A stretch of DNA of 64,000 bases from Gordonia mangrovi (GTDB lineage Bacteria > Actinomycetota > Actinomycetes > Mycobacteriales > Mycobacteriaceae), in the NCBI RefSeq assembly GCF_024734075.1, contig NZ_CP102850.1:1116001-1180000 (forward strand), given 5' to 3'. Numbering within the stretch: position 1 is the first letter of the stretch; every line of letters begins with the position of its first letter. The position numbers and the translations under genes were made by a program. Of this stretch, positions 1 through 8,238 are shown one piece after another. The notes under the pieces are model-generated. The model was not told the origin of the DNA. It saw only the letters and a list, made by a program, of their open reading frames with translations, and made no database searches.

Positions 1-2075
1 TCCGCAGTGATCGTCCGGTCAGCGCCGTCCCCGACCGCGACCCAGCGCGGCAGATCACAGGCGCGGCGCAGCTCGTGCATCGCGGCCACCCGCGCGACGC
101 CAAGGTTGTCGCGGACGGCGCGCAGGTCGCGGTCGGTGAGGTTCCAGCGGGCCCGCGACAGGATGTAGCGTCCGCTCGACACGCGCGGCAGGAACGGCGC
201 GTCGTCGAGCGCACCGAACGTGAAGGTCAGCCACGGCGTGGCGTCCTGGTGCTGCACCGCGCACAGGAAGCGGTAGAGCGCGATGTTGCCCGGTCCGTGA
301 CTGTTGTGCGCGGTGCTCAGTCGCGGAATCACTGTGCGGCCCAGCCGCTCCGAGCGCAGTTCGATGTGTCCCGCCCGGACCGACACCCGCAGATCGGCGA
401 GTGTGATCTGCCGGTCCAGCGGCGCACCGGAACGTCCCACGAACGGAATCTCGTAGTCACGCAACACGGGTCGGGCCACCACATTGCCCATGCGCGGCTC
501 GGGTAGGTGGACGATCTCGGCGAACACGACGTCCGGTTGTCGGGCTTCTTCTCGCCGCAGATGCTCACGAACCCGCTCGGTCAGTTCATCGCCGTCGCGA
601 CAGAAGCGGCCCAACAGTTCTGTCCCCGAGGGCCCTTCGACACCGGACAGGCACAGGCGATAGTCGCCGCGATCGATCGCCGCGGCATCGGCGGCCAGCA
701 CGGTGACCAGCGCGCTGCACGACGCCGGCCCCCCACGCCCGTCCGGTGTCGCCGCTTGCAACGCGGCACACTCTGCTTCACCAAGGATGATCTCGCGCTT
801 GCCGTCGCGGGCTGCAGCGTAAAGCCATCGGGCCAGCAGCCGGCCTCGCGGACCGAACGTGGTGGCGCGGGAATCGGCGGCCGCCGGAAACCGGATGCCG
901 TCCAGCAGTGGGTCGGCGCCCGCGGACACCTGTCGGGTCGTCGACGTCTCGGGGAATCCGATTCCGCACTCGGGGTCGAGCGCTTCGCCAAGCGGTACCG
1001 CACGGTCGCCGTATCGACGGGTGAAGGCCGATACGAAGGGGCACAACGGATCGCGCGGGGCCGGGTCACCGATCCGTTCCAGCAGGTCCACACCGTCGCG
1101 GATAGCCGCGACGACACCAGTGCTGAGGCGGGCGTCGGCGGGCTTGACCAGGTCGCACCGCACCGACGGCGTCGATAGGGTGGGCGCCACCGATGCGAGC
1201 GCGGCGCGGACTGTTCCGATGTCGCGGAGTCCCTGACCAGGCGGAAGTGTGTCGAGTCGTCGTACTGCGTTGTGCGCCAGACGTATCGATGCGGTCAGGT
1301 CGTCGGGGGCGGCCGCGTCGGCCAGGGTGTCGAGCACCGTGTACACCGGGTCGGGACCGGTGACGTGTCGGGTCAGCGGCCCCACCAGCACCTGCTGCTC
1401 GATCAGGGTGGCGATGTACTCGGCGGCCTCGTCCGGATCGATGGTGCCATCGAGCTCGTGGAGTCGCGCGCCCAGCGCGCCACGGCATGCACCGTCATGC
1501 GCCCAGGCCAGTACTGCATCCAGAGTGTCGTCGGGGGTGAGCGCGACGAGGTCGATGGCCCCGCCGTGGGCCTGCAGATACCGCCACCGCCCGCCGGCTC
1601 GGTAGAGCGACGGGTTCGGGACCACCGTCAGTGTCGGCGCAACAGCCGGGTGGGCCGCCACCGCGGCACCCAGCTCCTCGAGGTAGCCGCAGTCCAGACT
1701 GGTGCGGCGGCGGTAGCAGTCGGCCGGCGCCAGCCGAAGTTCGGTGGTGGCGGACACGTCGCCGAGTGACCAGCCGGCGAACAGCCCGAACGGTGTCGAC
1801 CGCGTGGTCATGCGGGAGGCGTAGGACAGCAGCGAGACGTCGACGCTTTCGGTCGGGGTCTCGAGCCAGCCGTCGAAGGCGCGCGCCAACGACGGCGACG
1901 CCAGACGCAGCGCCTCGGCGACGTCGGCACGGCAGAACAACTGCCGCAGGAACTGCCGCGTCCGGTCACGGTCACGGGCGACCGTGTCCGCATCGGGTGG
2001 TCCATCGTCGGACTCCAGTGCGGTCAGGGCGTGTACCGGCAGCAGTGGGGTGCGCAGCACGAAGAAGTCGGTCAT
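1..2075 (-). CDS. LanB-type lantibiotic dehydratase, partial (C-terminus beyond window start)
   Basis: The protein starts at the ATG ending at 2075 and stays open to base 1, giving about 691 residues of a family usually near 1000. The N-terminus MTDFFVLRTPLLPV and the block SYASRMTTRSTPFGLFAGW (about residues 80-105) are hallmarks of the Lant_dehydr_N glutamylation domain. LPRWVAVGDG near the cut edge matches the end of that domain, so the elimination domain (SpaB_C) must lie outside the window. Family members use glutamyl-tRNA to dehydrate Ser/Thr of a precursor peptide. Its start overlaps the stop of the upstream JmjC-like gene by ATGA, so the two are probably translationally coupled. A cyclase, if present, would also be outside. 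Family is clear; the product is unknown. Confidence 0.88.
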   Translation of the reverse strand, partial: MTDFFVLRTPLLPVHALTALESDDGPPDADTVARDRDRTRQFLRQLFCRADVAEALRLASPSLARAFDGWLETPTESVDVSLLSYASRMTTRSTPFGLFAGWSLGDVSATTELRLAPADCYRRRTSLDCGYLEELGAAVAAHPAVAPTLTVVPNPSLYRAGGRWRYLQAHGGAIDLVALTPDDTLDAVLAWAHDGACRGALGARLHELDGTIDPDEAAEYIATLIEQQVLVGPLTRHVTGPDPVYTVLDTLADAAAPDDLTASIRLAHNAVRRLDTLPPGQGLRDIGTVRAALASVAPTLSTPSVRCDLVKPADARLSTGVVAAIRDGVDLLERIGDPAPRDPLCPFVSAFTRRYGDRAVPLGEALDPECGIGFPETSTTRQVSAGADPLLDGIRFPAAADSRATTFGPRGRLLARWLYAAARDGKREIILGEAECAALQAATPDGRGGPASCSALVTVLAADAAAIDRGDYRLCLSGVEGPSGTELLGRFCRDGDELTERVREHLRREEARQPDVVFAEIVHLPEPRMGNVVARPVLRDYEIPFVGRSGAPLDRQITLADLRVSVRAGHIELRSERLGRTVIPRLSTAHNSHGPGNIALYRFLCAVQHQDATPWLTFTFGALDDAPFLPRVSSGRYILSRARWNLTDRDLRAVRDNLGVARVAAMHELRRACDLPRWVAVGDGADRTITA

Positions 2076-2965
2076 CGGGAGAGTCGTTGTCGTGCTTGTG
2101 CTGTCGCCAGCCGCAGCAGGTGTGGCCACAGCGCCGGTGCCAGCAGCCCGTGCGGCCACGACCGCTCCCAGAAGACGTTCACATTGACCGACCACCCGGA
2201 CACCACGGTGACCTGGTGATACCAGCCGGGAGGGATGTAGAGGGCCTCACCGGGAGCCAACGTGCACTCCCAGCGGGTGGCCCGTCGGGCGCGGGGGAAG
2301 GCGGCGAAGTCGGGTGCGCTGGGATCGAAGCGGCAGTGTGTGCGGCCACCGATCCGGTACAGCAGCCGCGTCTGATCGGGCGGATAAAGCGAGAAGTGTT
2401 TGTGGCCGACGACTTGCGCATTGCAGTTGGGCACCAGATCGCAGTGCAGGCCACACGACGTGCCGATCACGCCGCACCACAGGTTCACCGACCGGATCGG
2501 GGTCGCCAGCCAGTCGGGTATGCGCACATCGTCGGCCAGTTGCGGGGATACCGCGGCGAGTTGGCCGTTGAGGTAGTAGGACGTTGTCAGCTCGAGGTCG
2601 CCGATGAGTCGGATGGCGTGGGCGAGGTCGGTGTGGTCGCCGAGGTAGCGACCGGCCACCTCGGTGTCGATGTCGAGGACCCAGTTCAGGTAGTCGGCGA
2701 ACGCGATCCAGCCACTGTCGCAGGGTCTTTGGAACAGATTGGTCGGCGGTCCGGTGGCCTCACGCACGCGGACGTCACGGTCGCCTGCCACCCGGGTGAG
2801 GTAGTCGGGTGTCCATCGTCGCAGGGCCGGCCAGCGCGCGCCGGCGTCGACGATGACCCGCGGTTCGCTGTGCCACGCCCGCACCCGCAAGTCGGCGGCG
2901 TGGTGGCGCGGCACGGCGACCGCTGCCGGCAGATCACTCGCGGTCGTGTGAGCCGTCGTAGACAT
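2072..2965 (-). CDS. JmjC/cupin-like Fe(II)/2-oxoglutarate oxygenase, RiPP tailoring candidate
   Basis: A 297-residue cytosolic protein of the cupin_8/JmjC-like family. HCDLVPN supplies the HxD iron ligands and YIPPGWYHQV the distal His, the usual facial triad arrangement. Such enzymes hydroxylate amino-acid side chains. Longer in-frame starts exist up to 3040, but they run deep into the precursor-peptide gene, so the ATG at 2965 (MSTTAHTTASDL) is preferred. That start still overlaps the peptide gene by 32 bases, consistent with coupling. The gene ends in an ATGA overlap with the LanB dehydratase. The position between precursor and dehydratase suggests it modifies the same peptide, which is inference. 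Confidence 0.75.
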   Translation of the reverse strand: MSTTAHTTASDLPAAVAVPRHHAADLRVRAWHSEPRVIVDAGARWPALRRWTPDYLTRVAGDRDVRVREATGPPTNLFQRPCDSGWIAFADYLNWVLDIDTEVAGRYLGDHTDLAHAIRLIGDLELTTSYYLNGQLAAVSPQLADDVRIPDWLATPIRSVNLWCGVIGTSCGLHCDLVPNCNAQVVGHKHFSLYPPDQTRLLYRIGGRTHCRFDPSAPDFAAFPRARRATRWECTLAPGEALYIPPGWYHQVTVVSGWSVNVNVFWERSWPHGLLAPALWPHLLRLATAQARQRLSR

Positions 2966-3164
2966 CGATGTGTACCTGGATGTGGACGTCATCGATCTCC
3001 ACGAGTGCGGGGTCCGAACCGATGGTGGGAATCCGATCACCCGCGCAGGTCCACAAACTCACGTCCTGCAAGTTGAACAGGTCGTCGCGCAGATGGTCGA
3101 GGGTCTCGCGCCGCAGCTTCAACTTTCGGCGGACCGGTGGTACGGGGGTGGTGTCGTCGTTCAT
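2934..3164 (-). CDS. Putative class I lanthipeptide-like precursor peptide
   Basis: A 76-residue peptide read from the ATG at 3164, with GGAG about 10 bases upstream. The N-terminal part contains KLKLRRETLDHL, which resembles the conserved L-x-L-K/R-x-E-T-L-x-x-L leader motif of class I lanthipeptide precursors such as the pinensins. The C-terminal half (DVSLWTCAGDRIPTIGS and onward) offers Ser and Thr residues but a single Cys, so only one thioether ring would be possible; several Asp, Val and His residues are potential oxygenase targets. It directly precedes and overlaps the JmjC-like gene, followed by the dehydratase. The assignment rests on leader similarity and context. Confidence 0.6.
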   Translation of the reverse strand: MNDDTTPVPPVRRKLKLRRETLDHLRDDLFNLQDVSLWTCAGDRIPTIGSDPALVEIDDVHIQVHIDVYDGSHDRE

Positions 3165-3624
3165 GGGAGTGCTCCGTTCGGGTCGCGACAGTACGGACAG
3201 CGACCGGGGCGATGACGGGTCCGACGGCGTCGACGACGTGGTCACCGTTCCGGCTGCTACCAGCGTCGTCCGGTATTGGCGGCGGAACACGCGTAGTGGG
3301 CTACCCCAGTTGGCAGTGGTCGTTGGAACGGATTCACCGAAGAGGCACAGAACATGGTCAGCCGCCAAGGTTCCGGTCAGATGCGGACAGCGGTGACTTG
3401 GCCGCGCTACTTTCCACTTCCGGGCTGGCCAGACGGGCCCAAGTCTGACCTCAGTCGTCACGGTCGGACTTCGACCGCCACTGTGCCAAAGTAATTATAT
3501 GGTTGCCGATACTGTACTTCTTGTGCCATAGTGGCACACCAGCGGCGGTCGGGGGGCCCGCTTCACTATCAGCCCCTTTGCGCACCGGCGGCCAGTTGAG
3601 ATGTCCGGGTTCAAGGGGGAGTTG
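3165..3624. promoter_or_regulatory. Divergent intergenic region between RiPP locus and porin operon
   Basis: About 460 bases without a convincing gene. The part from 3480 to 3540 is AT-rich for this genome. A perfect palindrome TGTGCCATAGTGGCACA lies at 3522-3538, and a half-site-like CTGTGCCAAAG lies at 3481-3491. These are plausible operator sites for one or both divergent transcription units. No promoter hexamers were assigned with confidence. Confidence 0.45.
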
Positions 3625-4290
3625 ATGATTCGTCGTACCCCGAAAGTGGGAATAGTGGCGGCGGCTGCCGCCGCGATCCTCGGTATCGCCGCCCCGGAGG
3701 CCCCCGCGAGTGCCTCTCCCACACCACTCGCCTCCACGTATGACTCGTCGGTCACCGATGACGGGTGGAAGCTGGAGTTGCGGGGATCGGAGTTGGTGGT
3801 CAACCCGATGAGCAACATCGCCAACAGTTTCGCCTCCCGGGAGGGATGGATCTCGGCGCGGGTGGGAGCGTTGATCACCCCGGCACCCGGGCGCACCCCG
3901 ACTCAGCCGGTGAATGTCGGCGTGCTTGAACAATTCCTGGCCGTAGGCTGCCAGATCGATGTGTCTGATGGGGCGACATTCGGGTTTGGGTCCTCGTTCG
4001 GACCGAACGCGAATGTGACGATCAGCGGTGTTCCTGGCGTGACGGTGGGTGGTTCGGCAGCGGTGTCGCCGTCGATCTCAGCGAAGATCGTGCCCGGACT
4101 AGTCACCGAGATCTCGCTGGGCAAGAAGGAACTGGTCATGAATCGGGCCTCGATACGAGCGAAGCGGGTGCGTGTCGGGGTTGACGGGTGTGCGGGTCCG
4201 ACGACGGTGCGGTTGATCTTCCGGTTCTCGGTTTCCACCTCGACTGCTGATGACACCGTCAACATCCATTCGGCAAGGACGTGGCTGTGA
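3625..4290 (+). CDS. MspA-family outer-membrane porin
   Basis: A 221-residue secreted protein of the MspA family, the octameric channels of the mycolate outer membrane. A signal peptide (RR-K n-region, Ala-rich core, cleavage near ASA-SP) is followed by the typical mature pattern: GWKLELRGSELVVNP early, VGCQIDVSDGATFGFG in the middle and VDGCAGPTTVRLIFRFSVST near the C-terminus. The two Cys residues (GCQ and DGCAG) are typical of Gordonia/Rhodococcus-like members. The start at 3625 is chosen for the GGGGGAG just upstream and the signal-peptide fit; an in-frame ATG at 3601 is possible. It is followed by a coupled gene through a GTGA overlap. Confidence 0.85.
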   Translation: MIRRTPKVGIVAAAAAAILGIAAPEAPASASPTPLASTYDSSVTDDGWKLELRGSELVVNPMSNIANSFASREGWISARVGALITPAPGRTPTQPVNVGVLEQFLAVGCQIDVSDGATFGFGSSFGPNANVTISGVPGVTVGGSAAVSPSISAKIVPGLVTEISLGKKELVMNRASIRAKRVRVGVDGCAGPTTVRLIFRFSVSTSTADDTVNIHSARTWL

Positions 4291-5492
4291 GCACGATGCC
4301 GAGCCACGAGGACAGAATGGGTCGGGCCGTCGATCGGCGGAGGTGGGCGCTGGCACGTTCTGTGTTGCTGACCGTTGCGGTGATGATCGTGACCGTCGCG
4401 GCGATGGTACCGGTGCTGTTGTCCAGGAACGATGCTGACGCGGAGACACCGGCCGAGCGGTGCGCGCGGGAGACCGCGGCCTACAACAGCGCGTGGGCAC
4501 AGTCGTGGGCGGTGGCCAACGGGCAGCCGGCCTCGCAGGCGCCGCATCCGCCGGTGCCGTATGTGTGCCACGACCCGGGCACCACCACGAACACCACCGC
4601 GCCGCCGTCGGTGACCGCACCCGGCGTCGGCGAGACCACAGGTGCCACAACCGGCACCGGCCCTGGCGTGGGAGCCCAGGCACCCACCGATATCCCAACC
4701 ACCACCCCCGGGCAATCGCCGATCGTCGAGGCGCCTGATTCACCTCGGTCGGCGGTTCCAAGCAGCGTGCGACAGCGGGAATCTCAGGCCAGTGGAGTGA
4801 GTTTGCCGCCGGGGGATGCAGCTTCTTCTGGCGTGGAGCCGCCTCGCAGCGGCGAAGTCGGCCCCTCGGCGTCCCCGACGTCGAATCCCGCGCATCCGCG
4901 ACCTGAAGTGCAAAGTGCAAGGGAACCCAATAATCTGCTGCTCAAGCCGCAGAAGGCGCGCCTAGACGGATGTCCAGAAGGACACCATCGCAACAACTTC
5001 GGCTTCGGCGTACCGGGCACGGGCGGCGGTAAATGCTATCCAGATTTCGACTACAACATCATCAGTACTCGCTATGAGCGGCAGACCTACTTCCCTGAGC
5101 ACGGCCCGGTGAGTTCATGCACCCTCCCTCCGGGCAGCCAGAACACTTGCACCTTCAAGTATGATCGGTCGAAATCGGTCGCGAACAGTGTTGAGACTTC
5201 GGAAGAAGTGTCGGGAGCGGCTGGATTCGATCTAGAAGCTGTCAACGCTGGCGTCGAGAGCAGCGTTACGAAAACGACGGGCCGGTCGGTTGAGGATATG
5301 ATTTCGAACGGAACCGACGTTCAGGTTTCAGCTGACGCGCTTGGCCCAAATCACGCGGCCGATGCCTATACAGAATACGCACAGTACTCATACGTGATGC
5401 AGAAGTACAGCACGCAAGAAAAGAAGGTCGTATGGACAAAGACCTTCTACTACTACGTGCCAACGGGATTGAGGGTGGTGGCGAGAGAATGA
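4287..5492 (+). CDS. Membrane-anchored protein with Pro/Thr-rich stalk and unknown C-terminal domain
   Basis: A 401-residue protein not recognised as a named family. One transmembrane segment lies at about residues 20-42 (SVLLTVAVMIVTVAAMVPVLL). A long Pro/Thr/Gly-rich low-complexity stalk follows, then a Cys-containing C-terminal domain of about 180 residues. That domain contains a Ser/Thr/Val-rich alternating stretch (SVETSEEVSGAAGFDLEAVN) that superficially resembles aerolysin/ETX-MTX2-type strands. The GTG at 4287 is preferred: it forms GTGA with the porin stop and has AAGGA at good spacing; GTG at 4281 is the alternative. Coupling to an MspA porin and to the next membrane protein suggests an envelope role. 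Confidence 0.6.
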   Translation: MSTMPSHEDRMGRAVDRRRWALARSVLLTVAVMIVTVAAMVPVLLSRNDADAETPAERCARETAAYNSAWAQSWAVANGQPASQAPHPPVPYVCHDPGTTTNTTAPPSVTAPGVGETTGATTGTGPGVGAQAPTDIPTTTPGQSPIVEAPDSPRSAVPSSVRQRESQASGVSLPPGDAASSGVEPPRSGEVGPSASPTSNPAHPRPEVQSAREPNNLLLKPQKARLDGCPEGHHRNNFGFGVPGTGGGKCYPDFDYNIISTRYERQTYFPEHGPVSSCTLPPGSQNTCTFKYDRSKSVANSVETSEEVSGAAGFDLEAVNAGVESSVTKTTGRSVEDMISNGTDVQVSADALGPNHAADAYTEYAQYSYVMQKYSTQEKKVVWTKTFYYYVPTGLRVVARE

Positions 5493-6064
5493 GAATACAA
5501 AGAATGTTACCTTCCTCCGATGGGGGCGACGACCCCGCCGAGAGCGGGACGCCCAGGACATCTTCCCGGATTGTCGTGATCGCGGTGTGCATCTTTCTTA
5601 CTGCAGGTCTACTGGTTGCCGGATGGCTTCTAGTTGTTCGCAGTTCTTCAGAGCCAGCCGCGTCGAACGTTCATGACAACACGCCGTCCGACGCCATGAA
5701 ACGTGGTGGAATCCGGACGTCGGACATGGCGGGAATGTCGGTTGCCGAACTCTTCAGCCTCATTCGCTATGAACCGAGTACCGGAAGTTCCGACTACGTT
5801 ATTCACGTATTACCAAATACAGAGACGAGCGCGGGCTCATTGGATGAACAAATCATCGGCCCGGTATGCGCGGACATGGAGTCTCCTGGAGTCGTCGAAC
5901 TTTGGTTGGAAACCTACCCACGGATCTCGGCGGATATTGCAGAACTCAAGCGCGCAGCCAACGCGGACGCAGGGATCGCGTTCACAGCCGGCTTGAGAAA
6001 TAGGGTTCCCGAGTGTGAAAACACAGTCTTCGGCGTCGGATACGACGAAAAGGCGCCTGAGTAG
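5489..6064 (+). CDS. Single-pass membrane protein of unknown function
   Basis: A 191-residue protein starting at the ATG of an ATGA overlap with the preceding gene. It has a cytoplasmic N-terminus of about 30 residues, one transmembrane helix (IVVIAVCIFLTAGLLVAGWLLVV) and an extracytoplasmic domain of about 130 residues with two Cys (GPVCADM and VPECENT) that could form a disulfide. It is the last gene of the porin operon. The codon use of this gene and the end of the previous one looks less GC-rich at the third position than the flanking genes, which may indicate more recent acquisition. No family was recognised. Confidence 0.6.
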   Translation: MRIQRMLPSSDGGDDPAESGTPRTSSRIVVIAVCIFLTAGLLVAGWLLVVRSSSEPAASNVHDNTPSDAMKRGGIRTSDMAGMSVAELFSLIRYEPSTGSSDYVIHVLPNTETSAGSLDEQIIGPVCADMESPGVVELWLETYPRISADIAELKRAANADAGIAFTAGLRNRVPECENTVFGVGYDEKAPE

Positions 6065-6164
6065 AGAATCGGCGCGGCTCGTGACCGCAAAGACAGTTGA
6101 CCACCTGGAGCGGGCCCGAGCTCAGCCAGACGGACCCTGGCCGTGGGATGCGATCTGAGATGTC

Positions 6165-6184
6165 GAGCGTTCCGCGGAACGCTC
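6165..6184. repeat. 20-bp perfect palindrome, copy 1
   Basis: GAGCGTTCCGCGGAACGCTC is a perfect palindrome. It recurs at 7603-7622 and, with a decayed left arm, at 8184-8200. Here it stands 49 bases before the ImmA stop codon, upstream of the first terminator-like repeat block. It could be a protein-binding or recombination site. Confidence 0.7.
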
Positions 6185-6225
6185 ACGGAGGAGTTGCGAA
6201 GCTCCGCATCGGCCGCACGAGCGAA

Positions 6226-6350
6226 TCGATAGTCAACTATCGCTGAGGGCCAGGCTTTCAAGCCGGCCCCTTCTCTCCCGATCGGGACCGGACGAAAGCC
6301 TCCCGGGCGCGCCCCGCCGGACCGACCCCCGACTGGTCCGGCGGGGCTCT
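6226..6350. repeat. Direct-repeat block with hairpins, left copy (overlaps 3' end of ImmA gene)
   Basis: This block closely matches 8239-8365. Shared landmarks in order are TCAACTATCG(C/T)TGAGGGC, GGCTTTCA(A)GCC, a CCCGAtCGGG-type inverted repeat, and a strong GC hairpin whose arms are GGTCCGGCGGGGC at the right and its complement at the left (GACTGGTCCGGCGGGGC at about 6330-6346). It overlaps the last codons of the ImmA-type gene, so that protein's C-terminus is encoded by repeat sequence. It may be a duplicated terminator/3' end or the end of a mobile segment. Confidence 0.7.
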
Positions 6351-7144
6351 CTTGAGCTCGCGTGATCCATGGCGGGAAGGTCATCTGAATCGCCCCACTC
6401 GACGGTGAGTGGTTTGGCGGCGATACCTTGCTGCTCGAGGTTGGCGATCACCGCGGCGACGCGCTGCCCGAGGACGGTCGCAATGGTTTGGGCGGACACC
6501 ACGTTGTCGACATATCCGGCGATGAGCCGGCTGACAAGTTTCTGAGGTGCACGTGGCCGATCGGACTGCTGTTGCAGCGTCTCGTAGTGATCGAGCCACC
6601 CGAACCGGGCCGCGACTTGAGGAGTGGTCAGCACTTTCCACCGCTCAACGGTGTCGGCATGGATGACACCGGCATCGCCCATGACGATCGCTGCGATCGC
6701 GGGGGATACACCGAACAGCTGCACTACGCGGGACAAGTCGGCGAGGCCTGCCGACGAGCCACCCTCCACGGTGTCGGCGATGGACTCGATGGGCACCAGT
6801 AGGTGGCGGGCGAACGCGCGGGCACGCTGCTCCACGGGACTCGACGGCGACTTGCTCTCCGGCGCGTCGGTCCAATCCTCGAACACCACGTGTGCCAATT
6901 CGTGCGCCAATGCGCTGCGTTGACGCAGGGGCGAGCGGGTCTTGGCGACCGCGATCATCACAGTGTGACGGTCCGGGTCGCGCATGGCGAGGCCGTGTTC
7001 GTCGGGTCCGACGTCGAGCACTGCCACATCGATTCCGGTCGTTTGCTCGATGACGGTGATGACATCGCCAAGCGGTTGGGCACCCAGATGATGATCAGCG
7101 CGAAAGGCGGCTGCCGCGGCACGTGCCTGCGCTTCAACCCTCAT
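6233..7144 (-). CDS. ImmA/IrrE-family metallo-endopeptidase
   Basis: A 303-residue protein with the zinc-metalloprotease motif HELAHVVFE (HExxH) at about residues 81-89, typical of COG2856/ImmA/IrrE proteins that cleave or antagonise partner repressors. It starts at an ATGA overlap with the XRE regulator gene, so the two are a coupled pair. The last 40 or so residues (to RLESLALSDS) are Arg/Pro/Gly-rich and encoded by the repeat block at 6226-6350, so the domain probably ends earlier and the tail is read into the repeat. XRE/ImmA pairs are found in prophages, integrative elements and proposed toxin-antitoxin modules. Confidence 0.8.
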   Translation of the reverse strand: MRVEAQARAAAAAFRADHHLGAQPLGDVITVIEQTTGIDVAVLDVGPDEHGLAMRDPDRHTVMIAVAKTRSPLRQRSALAHELAHVVFEDWTDAPESKSPSSPVEQRARAFARHLLVPIESIADTVEGGSSAGLADLSRVVQLFGVSPAIAAIVMGDAGVIHADTVERWKVLTTPQVAARFGWLDHYETLQQQSDRPRAPQKLVSRLIAGYVDNVVSAQTIATVLGQRVAAVIANLEQQGIAAKPLTVEWGDSDDLPAMDHASSREPRRTSRGSVRRGAPGRLSSGPDRERRGRLESLALSDS

Positions 7145-7482
7145 ACGGTCGGCGTGGTGATGCCCTGGTCGTCAAGATAGGCGTCGAGTTCCAGAAAGTG
7201 CAGCAGCCGCTCGCGCATCTCCTGCATCGTCGCACCATTGGTGGAGCGCGCCGCGTACTGCACCCGGTCAGCCAGCGCGGATGAGTTGGCGAGCTCGCCG
7301 ACGGTACAGCCCGTGGCGTGGGCAATGGCCACGAGCTCGTTCATCTTCACCGTTCGCTTGCCCGTCATGATCCGACACAGCGTGGATTGGGAGATGTCAG
7401 TGACCTGCGCGAGATCTCGCTGACTCAGCCCCGCTGCCGCCATCGCCCGCGTGATCGCGTGTGCCATCTCCTCGTCTCGCAT
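7141..7482 (-). CDS. XRE-family helix-turn-helix regulator
   Basis: A 113-residue DNA-binding protein. The HTH_3 domain spans about residues 6-62, with AGLSQRDLAQVTDISQSTL as the helix-turn-helix. The ATG at 7482 is chosen because AGGAGG lies 8 bases upstream and a longer frame has no such site. It is the first gene of a two-gene unit with the ImmA-type peptidase, which in related pairs acts on the repressor. The C-terminal part (about residues 75-113) is alpha-helical and probably the interaction region. The target genes cannot be told from the sequence. Confidence 0.8.
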   Translation of the reverse strand: MRDEEMAHAITRAMAAAGLSQRDLAQVTDISQSTLCRIMTGKRTVKMNELVAIAHATGCTVGELANSSALADRVQYAARSTNGATMQEMRERLLHFLELDAYLDDQGITTPTV

Positions 7483-7600
7483 CGCCCACACCTCCTGAAT
7501 CAAGATCGACAAGGGTGATTCAACTGTAGGTGTCCGGGTCGCTGTCGAGTTCGACCTCAGCGGCCAAGGGCCGGCTTCACCAACCCTCCACAACCGGCCC

Positions 7601-7624
7601 TTGAGCGTTCCGCGGAACGCTCAA
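7601..7624. repeat. 20-bp palindrome, copy 2 (extended to 24 bp)
   Basis: TTGAGCGTTCCGCGGAACGC continues with TCAA, so the perfect inverted repeat is 24 bp here. It lies about 120 bases upstream of the XRE gene start and could be an operator for it, or part of the repeat structure bracketing this region. Confidence 0.7.
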
Positions 7625-7689
7625 CTTGCCAGAGGCCGTCGATACATTGATCGGTAACCGGTTCACGTCTGGCAGGGGGCCATGATGTC

Positions 7690-8238
7690 GGTTGCCGCAC
7701 TGCCGTCGTCGCACACGAGGCATCACCAACGAGCAAGCCGCCCAGCATCTTCGACCCCCACCTCGACGACGGACCCGCGCCCGAGGACGCAGACGTCGAC
7801 GAAGCCGCCTGTGGCGGAGCAGTCCGAAAGTAGAACACGGCAAGAAGCGCAACGGACAACGCGGCGTGGTGCTCAATTACGGCCGCCGACAACCTGATCC
7901 TGTTGTGTTCCGCCCATCATCGCGCTCTGCACCGAGGCGAATTCGCGATCAAAGCCCAAGGGAAGCAACAGTTCAGCTTCCACAGATCGGATGGATCGAC
8001 CATCGAGCGCGCATCCGCGGTGCACAAGCCCGACGGTTGGCGACCCGACAGTGCGATCGACGACGACGCCGTGCTGCCGATCAGCCCCGGACGTCACCTG
8101 AACGTCGGCTACGCGACCGAGGTGCTGTACGCGGTGTGGGCATGGAAGACCGGCAATCCGACGCCGAGCTCGCCGCCGCATGACGTTCCGCGGAACGCTC
8201 GAACCGCACATCACTCCACGCCCACCGCATCCAGCTAA
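7690..8238 (+). pseudogene. Decayed HNH-endonuclease-like gene (13E12/DUF222 type), 3' remnant
   Basis: The open stretch at 7892-8150 encodes DNLILLCSAHHRALHRGEFA followed by FSFHRSDGS, the C-terminal part of an HNH endonuclease of the 13E12/DUF222 type, in which the HH pair belongs to the HNH fold. Upstream coding-like sequence is in another frame (DPHLDDGPAPEDADVDEA at about 7757-7810) and ends in a stop at 7830, and the N-terminal domain is absent. This is therefore a frame-broken remnant rather than a short gene. An intact member of the same family lies at 34725-36332. Confidence 0.6.
8184..8200. repeat. Palindrome, copy 3 (decayed left arm)
   Basis: CGTTCCGCGGAACG plus the right-arm extension CTC matches the palindromes at 6165 and 7603. 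It lies 55 bases before the second direct-repeat block, the same relative arrangement as copy 1 and the first block. Confidence 0.65.

Noticed and set aside
1631..3076. Long plus-strand open frame of about 480 codons over the RiPP genes
   Set aside because: It is antisense to the LanB and JmjC-like genes, whose protein motifs are clear. Its translation is Arg/Pro-rich low complexity typical of shadow frames in high-GC DNA.
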